Source: Micromonospora sp. NBC_00389
Lineage (GTDB): Bacteria > Actinomycetota > Actinomycetes > Mycobacteriales > Micromonosporaceae
Direction of reading: 5' to 3'
NCBI RefSeq assembly: GCF_036059255.1
Contig: NZ_CP107947.1
Location: forward strand, 3,038,001-3,102,000
Length of the DNA: 64,000 nucleotides
The translations under genes and the position numbers were made by a program. This document shows, piece by piece, positions 1 to 8,717 of this stretch. Within the stretch, counting starts at the first letter, position 1; every line of letters begins with the position of its first letter. The notes under the pieces were generated by a model. The model ran no database searches. It worked only from the letters and a program-made list of their open reading frames with translations, and was not told the DNA's origin.

Positions 1-743
1 TCTGCGCCACCGGCCAGGCCGGGCTGACCCGTAACCTGTCCACCGCCGAGATCGTCGACCAGGCGGTGTACCTGGCGGGGGTCGCGGCCTCCGGCGCGGT
101 CGCCGGCTCTCCGCCGCGACTGTCGCACGTCGTCTTCATGGGCATGGGCGAGCCACTGGCCAACTACTCTCGGGTGATCGGCGCGATCCGTCGCCTGGTC
201 AGCCCGGCTCCGGAGGGGCTCGGCCTGTCCCAGCGGCACATCACCGTTTCCACGGTCGGCCTGGTTCCGGCCATCCACCGACTGGCCAGCGAAGACCTCT
301 CAGTGACCCTTGCGCTGTCGTTGCACGCGCCCGATGATGATCTGCGCGACGAACTCGTGCCGGTAAACCAGCGCTGGAAGGTAGCCGAGGTGCTGGACGC
401 AGCGTGGGACTACGCCGCCCGGACGGGCCGTCGCGTGTCGATCGAGTACGCGATGATCAAGGACGTGAACGACCAGCCGTGGCGAGCCGACCTGCTCGGG
501 CGGCTGCTGGCCGGCAAGTTGGCGCACGTGAACCTCATCCCGCTCAATCCGACGCCGGGCAGTCGCTGGGACGCGAGCTCGAAGCCGGTTGAGCGGGAGT
601 TCGTCCGGCGGTTGCGCGACGCCGGGGTGTCCACCACCGTACGGGACACCCGAGGTCGCGAGATCGACGGCGCGTGTGGCCAGCTCGCCGCCGCCGAGGA
701 CACCGACACCGACACCGACCGCGCCGGAGAGGCACCGGCGTGA
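1..743 (+). CDS. rlmN: 23S rRNA (adenine-2503-C2) methyltransferase RlmN, 5' end outside window
   Basis: Radical-SAM enzyme that methylates C2 of A2503 in 23S rRNA (and A37 of some tRNAs) in the cytoplasm. The frame is open from base 3 and opens with [12 protein letters not shown], the stretch just after the cluster cysteines in this family, so the N-terminal third and the CxxxCxxC motif lie upstream of the window. Visible family marks are [11 protein letters not shown], the [11 protein letters not shown] strand, LNPTPGSRW, and GACGQL near the C-terminus, which carries the second catalytic cysteine. A polyacidic/Thr tail ([11 protein letters not shown]) closes it. The next gene starts 31 bp downstream, so co-transcription is likely. 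Identity is secure; an ATG inside the fragment is not the real start. Confidence 0.95.
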   Translation, partial: CATGQAGLTRNLSTAEIVDQAVYLAGVAASGAVAGSPPRLSHVVFMGMGEPLANYSRVIGAIRRLVSPAPEGLGLSQRHITVSTVGLVPAIHRLASEDLSVTLALSLHAPDDDLRDELVPVNQRWKVAEVLDAAWDYAARTGRRVSIEYAMIKDVNDQPWRADLLGRLLAGKLAHVNLIPLNPTPGSRWDASSKPVEREFVRRLRDAGVSTTVRDTRGREIDGACGQLAAAEDTDTDTDRAGEAPA

Positions 744-774
744 CCGGGCGTGGCGAACGAGACCAGGAGACATA

Positions 775-1923
775 GTGGCGAGTCAGGGTCAGCGTTTCCG
801 GCGCAAGGCGCTCCGCCGGGGATACAAGGTCGACGAGGTGGATGCCTTCCTCGACCGGGTCGAGGCGACGCTCGACGGCCGACAGGTCGGCGCGCCGGTG
901 GCCTCCCAGGAGGTCCACGACGTCGTCTTCCGGGTCCGCTTCAACGGCTACGACGAGTGGCAGGTCGACCTGCACCTGGACCGGGTCGAGCGGCAGCTGG
1001 CCGAGCTGGAGGAGCGCAGTGCCGCCGGGCGCGGCGGCGACCCCCGGATGGGTGACCGGATGGGCCCGCCGGACCGGCTGGGTCCGCCCATGCGCGACGA
1101 CCGGGGCATGGTTCCGCAGCCGATGCCGCCCCGGCCGATGCCGGCGCAGGCCGGCCCACCCGCCGATCGCTACGGCCGCTACGACGAGCCGACCGGTGCC
1201 TTCGCCGGTGGGTATGACGCCCCCCGCGGCGGTTACGACGGGCCACGCGGTCCGGGCGGCCCCGGCCCGATGGGGCCTGGCGGCCCGATGGGTGGGCACG
1301 GTGCCCCGCAGCGCGGCCTGCCCGCCGGTCCCGGTGGCTACGGCCCCCCGGATGACCAGCGGATGCCCGGTGGCTACGGCCCCCCCGACGACCAGCGGAT
1401 GCCCGGTGGCTACGGTCCCCCCGATGACCAGCGCTCGCCCGGCGGCTACCCCCCGGAGGAGCCGCGCTTCGACGGCTTCGAGGCCGGTCGGCACGGTCGC
1501 GCCGACATGACCGCCGAGATCCGGATGCCCGAGCGGGACCTGCGCGACATGCGACGTGGTCCGGCCGGCCCGCCCCCGATGCCGCAGCAGGGCATCGGTG
1601 GCCCGCCGATGGCCGGTCCGCCCGCCGTTGCCGGCCCGCCGGTCGGGGGTCCGCCGATGGCCGGCCCGCCCGGCAGCGACCTGTACCGGGTCGATCAGAT
1701 CCGGCGCAGCTTCCAGGTGCGCCGATTCGGCAGCGGGTACGACCCGGACCAGGTCGACCGGTTCTTCGACACCCTGCTCGGCGGTATGCAGGGCCGCAAC
1801 CCGATGCCGGTCAACCCGAAGGACCTGGACACGCTCCGGTTCGGCCTGGTTCCCGGCGGCTACTTCGAGGCCGAGGTCGACGCCGCGCTCAAGGACGTGC
1901 AGGACATCCTCTTCGGGCGCTGA
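775..1923 (+). CDS. DivIVA-domain protein with two DivIVA-like ends and a Pro/Gly-rich linker
   Basis: 382 residues from GTG 775, chosen because AGGAGA lies just upstream and the DivIVA motif starts at once; a longer open frame begins inside rlmN but looks unlike protein. The N-terminus has RRKALRRGYKVDEVDAFLD, the membrane-curvature/polar-targeting DivIVA_N motif. A second copy of the same logic sits near the C-terminus (FGSGYDPDQVDRFFDTLL). Between them is about 200 residues of low-complexity Gly, Pro, Met, Asp and Arg, including three perfect-length 12-residue repeats. It lacks the long coiled coil of Wag31, so it is probably a paralogue acting at membranes or the division site, not the main polar growth scaffold. 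Function beyond the domain is inference. Confidence 0.85.
   Translation: MASQGQRFRRKALRRGYKVDEVDAFLDRVEATLDGRQVGAPVASQEVHDVVFRVRFNGYDEWQVDLHLDRVERQLAELEERSAAGRGGDPRMGDRMGPPDRLGPPMRDDRGMVPQPMPPRPMPAQAGPPADRYGRYDEPTGAFAGGYDAPRGGYDGPRGPGGPGPMGPGGPMGGHGAPQRGLPAGPGGYGPPDDQRMPGGYGPPDDQRMPGGYGPPDDQRSPGGYPPEEPRFDGFEAGRHGRADMTAEIRMPERDLRDMRRGPAGPPPMPQQGIGGPPMAGPPAVAGPPVGGPPMAGPPGSDLYRVDQIRRSFQVRRFGSGYDPDQVDRFFDTLLGGMQGRNPMPVNPKDLDTLRFGLVPGGYFEAEVDAALKDVQDILFGR
1333..1440 (+). repeat. Three tandem 36-bp in-frame repeats in the DivIVA-protein linker
   Basis: Copies start at 1333, 1369 and 1405. Each encodes the 12-residue unit GGYGPPDDQRMP (the last ends in SP). Copies differ at only a few bases, so the array is young or kept uniform by recombination and could vary in number between strains. 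Confidence 0.9.
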
Positions 1924-1940
1924 CCCCGACGCGTACGGAC

Positions 1941-1973
1941 GAGGGCCCGTCCCCCGGGTGGGGGCGGGCCCTC
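1941..1973 (+). terminator. GC-rich hairpin after the DivIVA-protein gene
   Basis: A stem of about 14 bp (GAGGGCCCGTCCCCC paired with GGGGGCGGGCCCTC) lies 17 bp after the stop codon. There is no T-run, as is common for actinobacterial terminators. It also lies 3' of the convergent small gene on the minus strand, so it may serve both. Confidence 0.75.
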
Positions 1974-2007
1974 GGCGTTGTCGGCCGGTTGTCCGACGGT
2001 CGGTCGG

Positions 2008-2229
2008 TCAGGAGCGCAGACCGTTGCGCCGCAGCACGGCGTCGCCGATCACGATGATCAGCAGCAGCGCGGCCAGGCCGACCAGCCAGATGTCCTCGAC
2101 CTTGCCCTCGTGGTTGCCGCAGATCATCGCCAGCAGCGCCAGCGCGGAGAGCACTGCGCCAATGCGCCCGGACTTACGGTGCCCGGGCTTGTGCTGGTCT
2201 GGCGACGTTACCGGCTCGCTTCCTGCCAC
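2008..2229 (-). CDS. DUF2631-type small membrane protein
   Basis: 73 residues starting MAGSEPVTSPDQHKPGHRK and ending VLRRNGLRS, with two hydrophobic segments (about residues 24-38 and 48-63), so probably a two-pass membrane peptide. The DQHKPGH start and VLRRNGLR end match my memory of actinobacterial DUF2631, a family also found near rlmN and dxr in mycobacteria. The role is unknown. It converges on the DivIVA-protein gene and diverges from the MBL-Rieske gene. Confidence 0.75.
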   Translation of the reverse strand: MAGSEPVTSPDQHKPGHRKSGRIGAVLSALALLAMICGNHEGKVEDIWLVGLAALLLIIVIGDAVLRRNGLRS

Positions 2230-2427
2230 TGTCGGTCCTTCCCTCGCGATCGGATCTTTGGTTAGTCTGGCACGCCTCCTGCCCGGGGCGGCGCGGTGGG
2301 GGTTTCCCGGCCGTCAGGCCCTGCCGGCCCGGGCCCAATGGCACTACGGGCGTCGCGGGGCGGCGGTCAGACTCCCTCCGGTAGCGTTTGGCGTACACCT
2401 GATTGTCTGTTTGAGGGGGACTGTGCG

Positions 2428-4008
2428 GTGCGAGTGACCGGAACCGGGCACGCCAGTATGCGGATCGACACGGCCGCGGGCAGCATCCTGTGCGACCCGT
2501 GGGTCAATCCGGCCTATTTCGCCTCATGGTTCCCATTCCCGGATAATTCTCTGCTGGACTGGGAGAGCCTGGGCCAGGTCGACTACCTGTACGTCTCCCA
2601 CCTGCACCGGGACCACTTCGACGCGGAGCACCTGAGGCGGTATGTGTCGAAGCAGGCGACCGTGCTGCTGCCCGAGTTCCCCACCTCCGAGATGGAGGAC
2701 GAGCTGCGGGAGCTGGGCTTCACGAAGTTCCTCAAGGCGCCGAACGAGCAGGTCGTCGAGCTGGACGGCGGGCTCAAGGTCATGATCCAGGCGCTGACCA
2801 GCCCCACCGACGGCCCGATCGGGGACTCCTCGCTCTGGGTGGAGTACGACGGGGTGCGGCTGCTCAACCAGAACGACGCCCGCCCGACCGACCTGAGCGT
2901 CTTCACCGAGCTGGGGCACGTGCACGCGCACATGCTCCAGTTCTCCGGTGCGATCTGGTACCCGATGGTCTACGAGCTGCCGCAGGCGGCGAAGACCGCG
3001 TTCGGCAAGCAGAAGCGCGAGCGGCAGTTCGACCGGACCTGGCGCTACATCGACGACCTGAAGGCGTCGCACGTCTTCCCGATCGCCGGCCCGCCGTGCT
3101 TCCTCGACGACGCGCTGTGGCAGTTCAACGACATCCACGGCGACGAGGGCAACATCTTCCCCGACCAGTCCGTCTTCCTGGCGGAGTACGCCAAGGTCGG
3201 CGGCACCAACGGGATCGTGCTGCTGCCCGGCAGCGTCACCGAGGTCACCACCGAGGGCGCGACCACCACCCACCCGGTGCCGATCGAGGAGTTCTTCGCG
3301 AACAAGGTCGCCCACCTGGAGGAGATGCGGGAGCGCAAGCGCCCCATCATCGAGGCGGAGAAGGCGTCCTGGCGGCACCCCGAGGTGGACGTGCTCGGCC
3401 AGATGAAGGCCCGGATCGAGCCGCTGCTCGACGAGTCGATCTACCTGGCCAAGGGGGTCGGAGGCCCGGTCCGCTTCGACCTGGTGGGCTACGACGGCGA
3501 GAGTGTCGAATCCATCGTGGTGGACTTCCCCGGCAAGGAGGTCCGGCCGTACGCCGACGAGAAGGTCCGCTACCGGTTCCGTACCGAGCGGGCGCTGATC
3601 GAGCACCTGCTGTTCATCGACGAGGTGGACTGGGTCAACTCGCTCTTCCTCTCCTGCCGGTTCTCGGCGGCCCGGATCGGCCAGTACAACGAGTTCGTCT
3701 ACGCGTTCTTCAAGTGCCTCTCCGAGGAGCGGCTCCAGTACGCCGAGGGCTGGTACGACGAGCACGAGCGGAGCACCGACGCCGAGGACGTCACCCTGGG
3801 CGACTGGGTGATCCAGCGGCGCTGCCCGCACCTGAAGGCCGACCTGACCCGGTTCGGCATCGTCGAGGGCGACCAGCTCACCTGTCAGCTGCACGGCTGG
3901 CGTTTCGACCTGCCCAGCGGCCGCTGCCTGACCAGCGTCGGCCACAAGGTCCGCGCCCACCGCGTCGACGCGGAAGCCCCCGCCCCGGCCGGCGAAGCCG
4001 TGATCTGA
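2428..4008 (+). CDS. Metallo-beta-lactamase fold protein with C-terminal Rieske [2Fe-2S] domain
   Basis: 526 residues from GTG 2428, which has GAGGGGGA 7 bp upstream. The N-terminal half is an MBL-fold hydrolase: the metal motif HxHxDH is at H58, H60, D62, H63 (SHLHRDHFD), like UlaG-type enzymes. The C-terminus has a complete Rieske signature, C466-x-H468 and C486-x2-H489 (CPHLKADL ... CQLHGWRF), which binds a [2Fe-2S] cluster. CMP-N-acetylneuraminate hydroxylase also pairs these two folds, but with the Rieske domain at the other end. No signal peptide. The substrate and any electron partner are unknown. It stands alone, divergent from the DUF2631 gene, and is probably an uncharacterised oxygenase or redox-gated hydrolase. 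Confidence 0.8.
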   Translation: MRVTGTGHASMRIDTAAGSILCDPWVNPAYFASWFPFPDNSLLDWESLGQVDYLYVSHLHRDHFDAEHLRRYVSKQATVLLPEFPTSEMEDELRELGFTKFLKAPNEQVVELDGGLKVMIQALTSPTDGPIGDSSLWVEYDGVRLLNQNDARPTDLSVFTELGHVHAHMLQFSGAIWYPMVYELPQAAKTAFGKQKRERQFDRTWRYIDDLKASHVFPIAGPPCFLDDALWQFNDIHGDEGNIFPDQSVFLAEYAKVGGTNGIVLLPGSVTEVTTEGATTTHPVPIEEFFANKVAHLEEMRERKRPIIEAEKASWRHPEVDVLGQMKARIEPLLDESIYLAKGVGGPVRFDLVGYDGESVESIVVDFPGKEVRPYADEKVRYRFRTERALIEHLLFIDEVDWVNSLFLSCRFSAARIGQYNEFVYAFFKCLSEERLQYAEGWYDEHERSTDAEDVTLGDWVIQRRCPHLKADLTRFGIVEGDQLTCQLHGWRFDLPSGRCLTSVGHKVRAHRVDAEAPAPAGEAVI

Positions 4009-4148
4009 CGAGCCGGCCGGGGCGCGCGACGTCGTGCCCCGGTCGCACCTCGATCCGCGTCCGCGCGGCCCCTCCGTGCGCCACGATCAGTGGAGTGGCG
4101 AAAGCCGCGGGCCGGTAGCAGCCGGACACCACCGAGAGTGGGGCGGGC

Positions 4149-4847
4149 GTGGCGGGGGCGGACGCGCGGGAGAACGAGTACCGGTACGGGCGCGGCCGGG
4201 AGAAGGCTCGGGACGCTGCCCGGGTGGAGACGTTCAGCGACGGGGTCTTTGGGGTCGTGCTGACGGTGATGGCCGTCGAGCTGCTCCAGACGGGCCCGGC
4301 CCGGGAGGGCGGGCGGGAGCTTCCGGACGCCCTCGCCCACGCCTGGCCGTCCTACCTGGCGTACGTGATCACCTTCGCGATCGCCGGGCAGGTCTGGTTG
4401 GCCCACCACAACCTGTGGCGGTACGTGGTCCGGGTCGACCAGATGCTGCTGGTCCTCAACCTGCTCGTGCTGCTCTTCATCGCCACGATCCCGTTCACCG
4501 CCGACCTGCTGTCGGACAACCTGCGCGGTAGTGCGACCGAGCAGCGGCTGACCGCCGCCCTCTACCTCGGCACCGTGCTCGGTGAGGCGCTCTTCGTCAA
4601 CCTGAGCTGGTGGTGGGCCCGTCGGCGCGGGCTGCTCCACCCCGACCTGGATCCCCGGCTGGCCCGGGCGATCGCACGGCGGATCCTGATAAAGCCCCTG
4701 CTCTACCTGGTCGCCTTCGCCTTCGTCTTCGTCGACCCCATCCTCAGCCTCGGCGCGTACCTCCTGCTGGTCGCCTTCTACCTGATCGGGGGTCCCGGCG
4801 ACCTTCGGCCGTCCGCCGGCCCGTCCAGGGAGGGGTCAGCGGCCTAG
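4149..4847 (+). CDS. TMEM175 (DUF1211) family potassium channel-like membrane protein
   Basis: 232 residues from GTG 4149. The hallmark RVETFSDGVFGVVLTVMAVEL (residues about 25-45) is the RxxxFSD pore-helix motif of bacterial TMEM175 channels. About six hydrophobic segments follow, including IAGQVWLAHHNLWRYV and LNLLVLLFIATIPFTADLL, which match the family. Bacterial members form tetrameric K+-selective leak channels. The 3' end overlaps the convergent oxidoreductase gene by 12 bp. The start is not certain, because no strong ribosome site is visible. Confidence 0.85.
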   Translation: MAGADARENEYRYGRGREKARDAARVETFSDGVFGVVLTVMAVELLQTGPAREGGRELPDALAHAWPSYLAYVITFAIAGQVWLAHHNLWRYVVRVDQMLLVLNLLVLLFIATIPFTADLLSDNLRGSATEQRLTAALYLGTVLGEALFVNLSWWWARRRGLLHPDLDPRLARAIARRILIKPLLYLVAFAFVFVDPILSLGAYLLLVAFYLIGGPGDLRPSAGPSREGSAA

Positions 4848-6437
4848 GTCGGCGAGGATGCGGCGGGCGGCGTTGTGGCCGGCGGCGCCGATCACGCTGC
4901 CGGCCGGGTGGCAGCCGGCGCTGCCGGCGTACACGCCGTCGATCCCGGTGGCGTAGGGCATCCGGTCAGTGAACGAGACGGTGTTGTCGACATGGTGGAT
5001 GTGCCCGCCGGTGATGCCGAAGTGGGCCTCGATGCCCGGCGGGGGCAGTGGCACCGCGTCGGCGATCAGGTCGCCGGTGCCGGGGGCGTACCGCTCGACG
5101 ATCTCGATCAGCCGGTCGACGTAGCCGGGCAGCGCCGCATCCCAGGTGGTGCCGGCCAGCTCGTAGGGGACCGACTGGACGAAGAGCGCCGACGAGTGGT
5201 GCCCCGCCGCGTCGGAGAGTGACGGGTCGACGGTGGTGTGCAGGTACCACTCGATTGTCGGTTCGGCCGGCAGCCGGCCGGCCTGCACGTCCGCCCACAT
5301 GGCGCGCAGCGCGGCCATGGGCGAGGTGGCCTCCCCGCCGACCAGAGACGCGGAGCCGGGCAGCAGATGGATGGTCGAGCCGAACGGGCTCGGCGTGCCG
5401 GCCGGCAGGCAGGAGAAGTGCGGCAGCCCGGTCAACGCCAGGTTGAGCTTCAGCGTGGTGCCGGGCCGGCGGACCGCCGCCATCCGCTCGCCGAGCGGCG
5501 CCGGTAGCGCGCCGTCGGGCAACAGGTCCATCAGCCGGTACGGGTCGCACGCGCCAAGCACCACCCGGGCGGCGACCTGCCGGCCGTCGGCGAGCACGAC
5601 ACCGCTCGCCGCGCCGCCGTCAAGGGTCACCGCGGTGACCGGCGTACCGGTCAGGATGGTCGCGCCGGCGGCGCGGGCGGCGTCGGCGAACGTACGTGAG
5701 ACCGTGCCCATCCCGCCTTCGGCGATCATCCAGGTGCCGCCCGAGCCGGGCAGCCGGCACATGTTGTGGACCAGGAAGTTGTGGCCGGTGCCGGGGTCGT
5801 CCGGGCCGGCGTTGAGCCCGGAGAGCCCGTCGGTCACCGCGTACATGCTGACCAGAAGTTCGGAGCGGAACTCGAAGCGGGCGAGGTAGTCGGCGACCGA
5901 GCCCTGGACCAGGTCGACGAACACCTGGCGCAGCGCCGGGCGGACGTGCCGCTCGGCGGTCTCCTGGGCCGTCAGCGGCTCGGCCAGCCAGGCCGGGGCG
6001 AGATCCTCGCGCAGCGCGGCCAACTCGGCCTGCATGGCGTCGTCGGCGGCCACATCGGCGGGGGAGAAGAACTCGGCGAGCTGCGCCCGGGTCGCCGCGG
6101 TGTCACTGCCGAAGAGCAGGTAGGGCGAGCCGAGGCCGCCCGGCGTGGGCAGGAAGTAGTGCGGGTCGCGGCGCAGCACCGGGATCCGCACGTCGAGCGT
6201 GGCGAGCAGCTCCGGTGGCATCAGCCCGAGCAGGTACGACCCGGTGGAGTGACGCAGCTCGGGCACCTTCGGGAACGGGGTCTCGGTGCGGGTCGCACCG
6301 CCGATCACGTCGGCGGCCTCCAGCACCAGGACGTCCAACCCGGCGCGGGCCAGCAGGATGGCGGAGACCAGGCCGTTGTGCCCGGCACCGACGATCACGA
6401 CGTCGGCGCGAGCGGGAAGCGCATCGGGGCTGCTCAT
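4836..6437 (-). CDS. FAD-dependent phytoene-desaturase-like oxidoreductase (PYROXD2-like)
   Basis: 533 residues starting MSSPDALPARADVVIVGAGHNGL; GAGHNGL is the Rossmann dinucleotide loop that binds FAD, followed by LVLEAADVIGGATRT. The C-terminal FAD-contact region is FTDRMPYATGIDGVYAGSAGCHPAGSV, typical of CrtI/PYROXD2 proteins. No neighbouring carotenoid genes, so carotenoid desaturation is not supported; PYROXD2-type members act on unknown hydrophobic substrates. Transcribed away from the PhoX gene, with a 156-bp divergent spacer. Confidence 0.8.
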   Translation of the reverse strand: MSSPDALPARADVVIVGAGHNGLVSAILLARAGLDVLVLEAADVIGGATRTETPFPKVPELRHSTGSYLLGLMPPELLATLDVRIPVLRRDPHYFLPTPGGLGSPYLLFGSDTAATRAQLAEFFSPADVAADDAMQAELAALREDLAPAWLAEPLTAQETAERHVRPALRQVFVDLVQGSVADYLARFEFRSELLVSMYAVTDGLSGLNAGPDDPGTGHNFLVHNMCRLPGSGGTWMIAEGGMGTVSRTFADAARAAGATILTGTPVTAVTLDGGAASGVVLADGRQVAARVVLGACDPYRLMDLLPDGALPAPLGERMAAVRRPGTTLKLNLALTGLPHFSCLPAGTPSPFGSTIHLLPGSASLVGGEATSPMAALRAMWADVQAGRLPAEPTIEWYLHTTVDPSLSDAAGHHSSALFVQSVPYELAGTTWDAALPGYVDRLIEIVERYAPGTGDLIADAVPLPPPGIEAHFGITGGHIHHVDNTVSFTDRMPYATGIDGVYAGSAGCHPAGSVIGAAGHNAARRILADLGR

Positions 6438-6536
6438 GCCCGGGCAGCCTAGTCGCGCCGGGCCGGTTGTGGGGGTGCCGGCGGGATACGGAGCCCGGGA
6501 GGCGTCATTTCGCGTTTACCGGATAGTGGATTCGAT

Positions 6537-6572
6537 CGATGCCCCGGTGGCCCTAGCGTCATCGGGGCATCG
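6537..6572 (+). promoter_or_regulatory. Perfect 10-bp inverted repeat in the PhoX-like gene leader
   Basis: Arms CGATGCCCCG (6537-6546) and CGGGGCATCG (6563-6572) flank a 16-bp loop, 21 bp before the GTG start of the secreted phosphatase gene. It could be an operator or a leader-RNA hairpin. It does not match a clear PHO box. Confidence 0.4.
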
Positions 6573-6593
6573 ACCGTCATCTGGGAGGTATCC

Positions 6594-7757
6594 GTGGATC
6601 GTCGTACTGTCCTGCGTTCCGCCGTCGCCGGGGCGGCCGCCTTCTCCGGCAGTCTCTGGGCCGGCGCGGCGCTGGCCGCCCCCGCCCAGCCCGGGCCCGG
6701 TCCCTACGGGGAACTGTTGGAAGCCGACGCCAATGGCGTCCAGTTGCCCGCCGGTTTCACCAGCCGGGTCATCGCCCGCTCCGGTCAGCGGGTCGCCGGC
6801 ACCTCGTACCTCTGGCACTGGGCGCCGGACGGGGGTGCCTGTTTCCCGGCCGGCGACGGCTGGATCTATGTGTCGAACTCGGAAATCCCGCTGGTGGGCG
6901 GCGCCTCGGCGGTCCGGTTCGCCGCGGACGGCTCGGTTGCCTCGGCGTACCGGATCCTCGGCGGCACCAACGTCAACTGTGCCGGTGGCCCCACTCCGTG
7001 GGGCACGTGGCTCTCCTGTGAGGAGGTGCCGCTCGGCCGGGTCTTCGAGACGTGGCCGGACGGCAGCCGGGCGGCCGAGGAGCGGACCCGGATGGGTCGC
7101 TTCACCCACGAGGCCGCTGCCTGCGACCCGGACCGGAGGGTGGTCTACCTGACCGAGGACGAGGAGGACGGCTGCTTCTACCGGTTCGTGCCGGACACCT
7201 GGGGCGACCTGCGCACCGGACGCGTCCAGGTGCTCTGTGCGCCGGCCGGGCAGGTCGCCGGCCCGGTCACGTGGCGGGACGTGCCGGACCGGGACGGCTT
7301 CCCGATCCCCACCCGCTTCCAGGTCGGCGCGGCGAAGCACTTCGACGGCGGTGAGGGCTGCTGGTACGACCGGGGGACCTGCTGGTTCACCACCAAGGGC
7401 GACAACCGGGTGTGGGCGTACGACGCGGTCAACCAGCGCCTCGACCTGGCCTACGACGATTCGCTGGTGCCGGCCGGCACCGCACCGCTGACCGGCGTGG
7501 ACAACATCACCGGCACCGCTGCGGGTGACCTCTACGTCGCCGAGGACGGCGGCAACATGGAAATCAACGTCATCACGCCGGCCGGCGTGGTCGCGCCGGT
7601 CGTGCGGATCCTGGGGCAGTCCTCCTCCGAGATCACCGGCCCGGCCTTCTCCCCGGAAGGATCGCGCCTCTACTTCTCCTCCCAGCGCGGCCCCTCCGGC
7701 ACCTCCACCGGCAGCGGCGGCATCACCTACGAGGTCACCGGCCCCTTCCGCCGCTGA
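6594..7757 (+). CDS. PhoX-family (DUF839) secreted phosphatase-like protein
   Basis: 387 residues from GTG 6594 with GGGAGGT 4 bp upstream. The N-terminus MDRRTVLRSAVAGAAAFSG ... AALAA has an RR motif, hydrophobic core and an AxA site, so Tat export is likely. The family signature NCAGGPTPWGTWLSCEE (residues about 125-141) is clear, as are YLTEDEEDGCFYRFVP and GVDNITGTAAGDLYVAEDGG in the beta-propeller. PhoX enzymes are Ca/Fe alkaline phosphatases. This one is short, so it may be a reduced relative. It overlaps the convergent YihY gene by 31 bp. Confidence 0.8.
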   Translation: MDRRTVLRSAVAGAAAFSGSLWAGAALAAPAQPGPGPYGELLEADANGVQLPAGFTSRVIARSGQRVAGTSYLWHWAPDGGACFPAGDGWIYVSNSEIPLVGGASAVRFAADGSVASAYRILGGTNVNCAGGPTPWGTWLSCEEVPLGRVFETWPDGSRAAEERTRMGRFTHEAAACDPDRRVVYLTEDEEDGCFYRFVPDTWGDLRTGRVQVLCAPAGQVAGPVTWRDVPDRDGFPIPTRFQVGAAKHFDGGEGCWYDRGTCWFTTKGDNRVWAYDAVNQRLDLAYDDSLVPAGTAPLTGVDNITGTAAGDLYVAEDGGNMEINVITPAGVVAPVVRILGQSSSEITGPAFSPEGSRLYFSSQRGPSGTSTGSGGITYEVTGPFRR

Positions 7758-8602
7758 CCCCCCGCGTCCTGCCCGGGGCTGCGCTGGGCGCGCCACCGGG
7801 ACAGGACCAGGGTGGCTGAGTAGCCGGACAGCACGATGACGTGGAACAGGTAGAGCCAGAGCAGCACGGCGACGCCGGCGCCGATCTCGTCGAAGCCGCC
7901 GAACGGCACACCCAGGTCCAGCGGAAGGGAGGCGAAGAGCACGAAGCCGTGCATGAAACCAGACAGGTTCGCCGCCGTGAACGACCCCATCACGAGCGCC
8001 GAGAGCCAGTCCGGTGACGCCGGCCCGACCACCCGGAACACCCAGAGCAGCACCGGCGTGAGCACCAGCCAGACCGCCAGGAAGGACACCACCACACCCA
8101 CCGCACCCACCCAGCCGCCCTGCCGGACCAGGCCGGTGGTGAGCGGCAGCGCCAGCAGGATCGACAGCAGTAGCGCGGGGGCCGGCGCGAGCAGCGGTAG
8201 CAGGAGCAGCCGGCCCCGCCAGCCGACCAGGTGCTCGTCCGAGCGAGGCTCGGCCACCGAGACGAACGCCCGCCGTAGGCCCTCGCCGTACAGCGACGCG
8301 GGCAGCAGCGAGGCCAGCGCCAGCAGCGGCGTCAACTCCACCCCGGCGTTGACCAGCGCGGCCACCGCCCGGGGCGCGCCGATCGCGGTGGGCAGCGCCT
8401 CCACGGCGTACGAGGTGAGCCGGCGTACCCGGTCGGCCCCGGCGACCAGAGAGGTGAGCCAGATCGCCAGCAGAGCCACCGGCACCACGGCGATCGCCCC
8501 GTAGAAGGTGATCGCGGCGGCGTGCAACGACAGGTCCCGCCCCTGCACCGGGCGGAACGCCGCACTGATGATCCGCTTTGTCTGTTGCAGCCCGCCGCCC
8601 AT
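7727..8602 (-). CDS. YihY/BrkB-family inner-membrane protein
   Basis: 291 residues from the ATG at 8602 (MGGGLQQTKRIISAAFRPVQG), preferred over an upstream GTG because AAGGAA lies just before it. Six or so transmembrane helices are visible, with family features AAAITFYGAIAVVPVALLAI near the start and GAGVAVLLWLYLFHVIVLSGY near the end. Family members were once misnamed ribonuclease BN; true function is unknown, perhaps lipid or envelope related. The C-terminal tail is basic and polar. Confidence 0.85.
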   Translation of the reverse strand: MGGGLQQTKRIISAAFRPVQGRDLSLHAAAITFYGAIAVVPVALLAIWLTSLVAGADRVRRLTSYAVEALPTAIGAPRAVAALVNAGVELTPLLALASLLPASLYGEGLRRAFVSVAEPRSDEHLVGWRGRLLLLPLLAPAPALLLSILLALPLTTGLVRQGGWVGAVGVVVSFLAVWLVLTPVLLWVFRVVGPASPDWLSALVMGSFTAANLSGFMHGFVLFASLPLDLGVPFGGFDEIGAGVAVLLWLYLFHVIVLSGYSATLVLSRWRAQRSPGQDAGGQRRKGPVTS

Positions 8603-8717
8603 CGGGGTTCCTTTCCCCGTACCGCCTCCCGTCACGCACGGGATCGCCCGCCGTGCGGCATGCCGGAGCCGCCGGACGGACGTCATCCGGCGGCTCCGGC
8701 GTACGGTGTGTCGGTGG

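Noticed and set aside
2524..3960. 478-codon minus-strand open frame across the MBL-Rieske gene
   Set aside because: Shadow frame caused by high third-position GC; repetitive LV/DG/QV composition and no motifs, while the plus strand has two complete metal sites.
6516..8639. 707-codon minus-strand open frame
   Set aside because: Runs antisense through the PhoX-like gene and across YihY in another frame; no family similarity.
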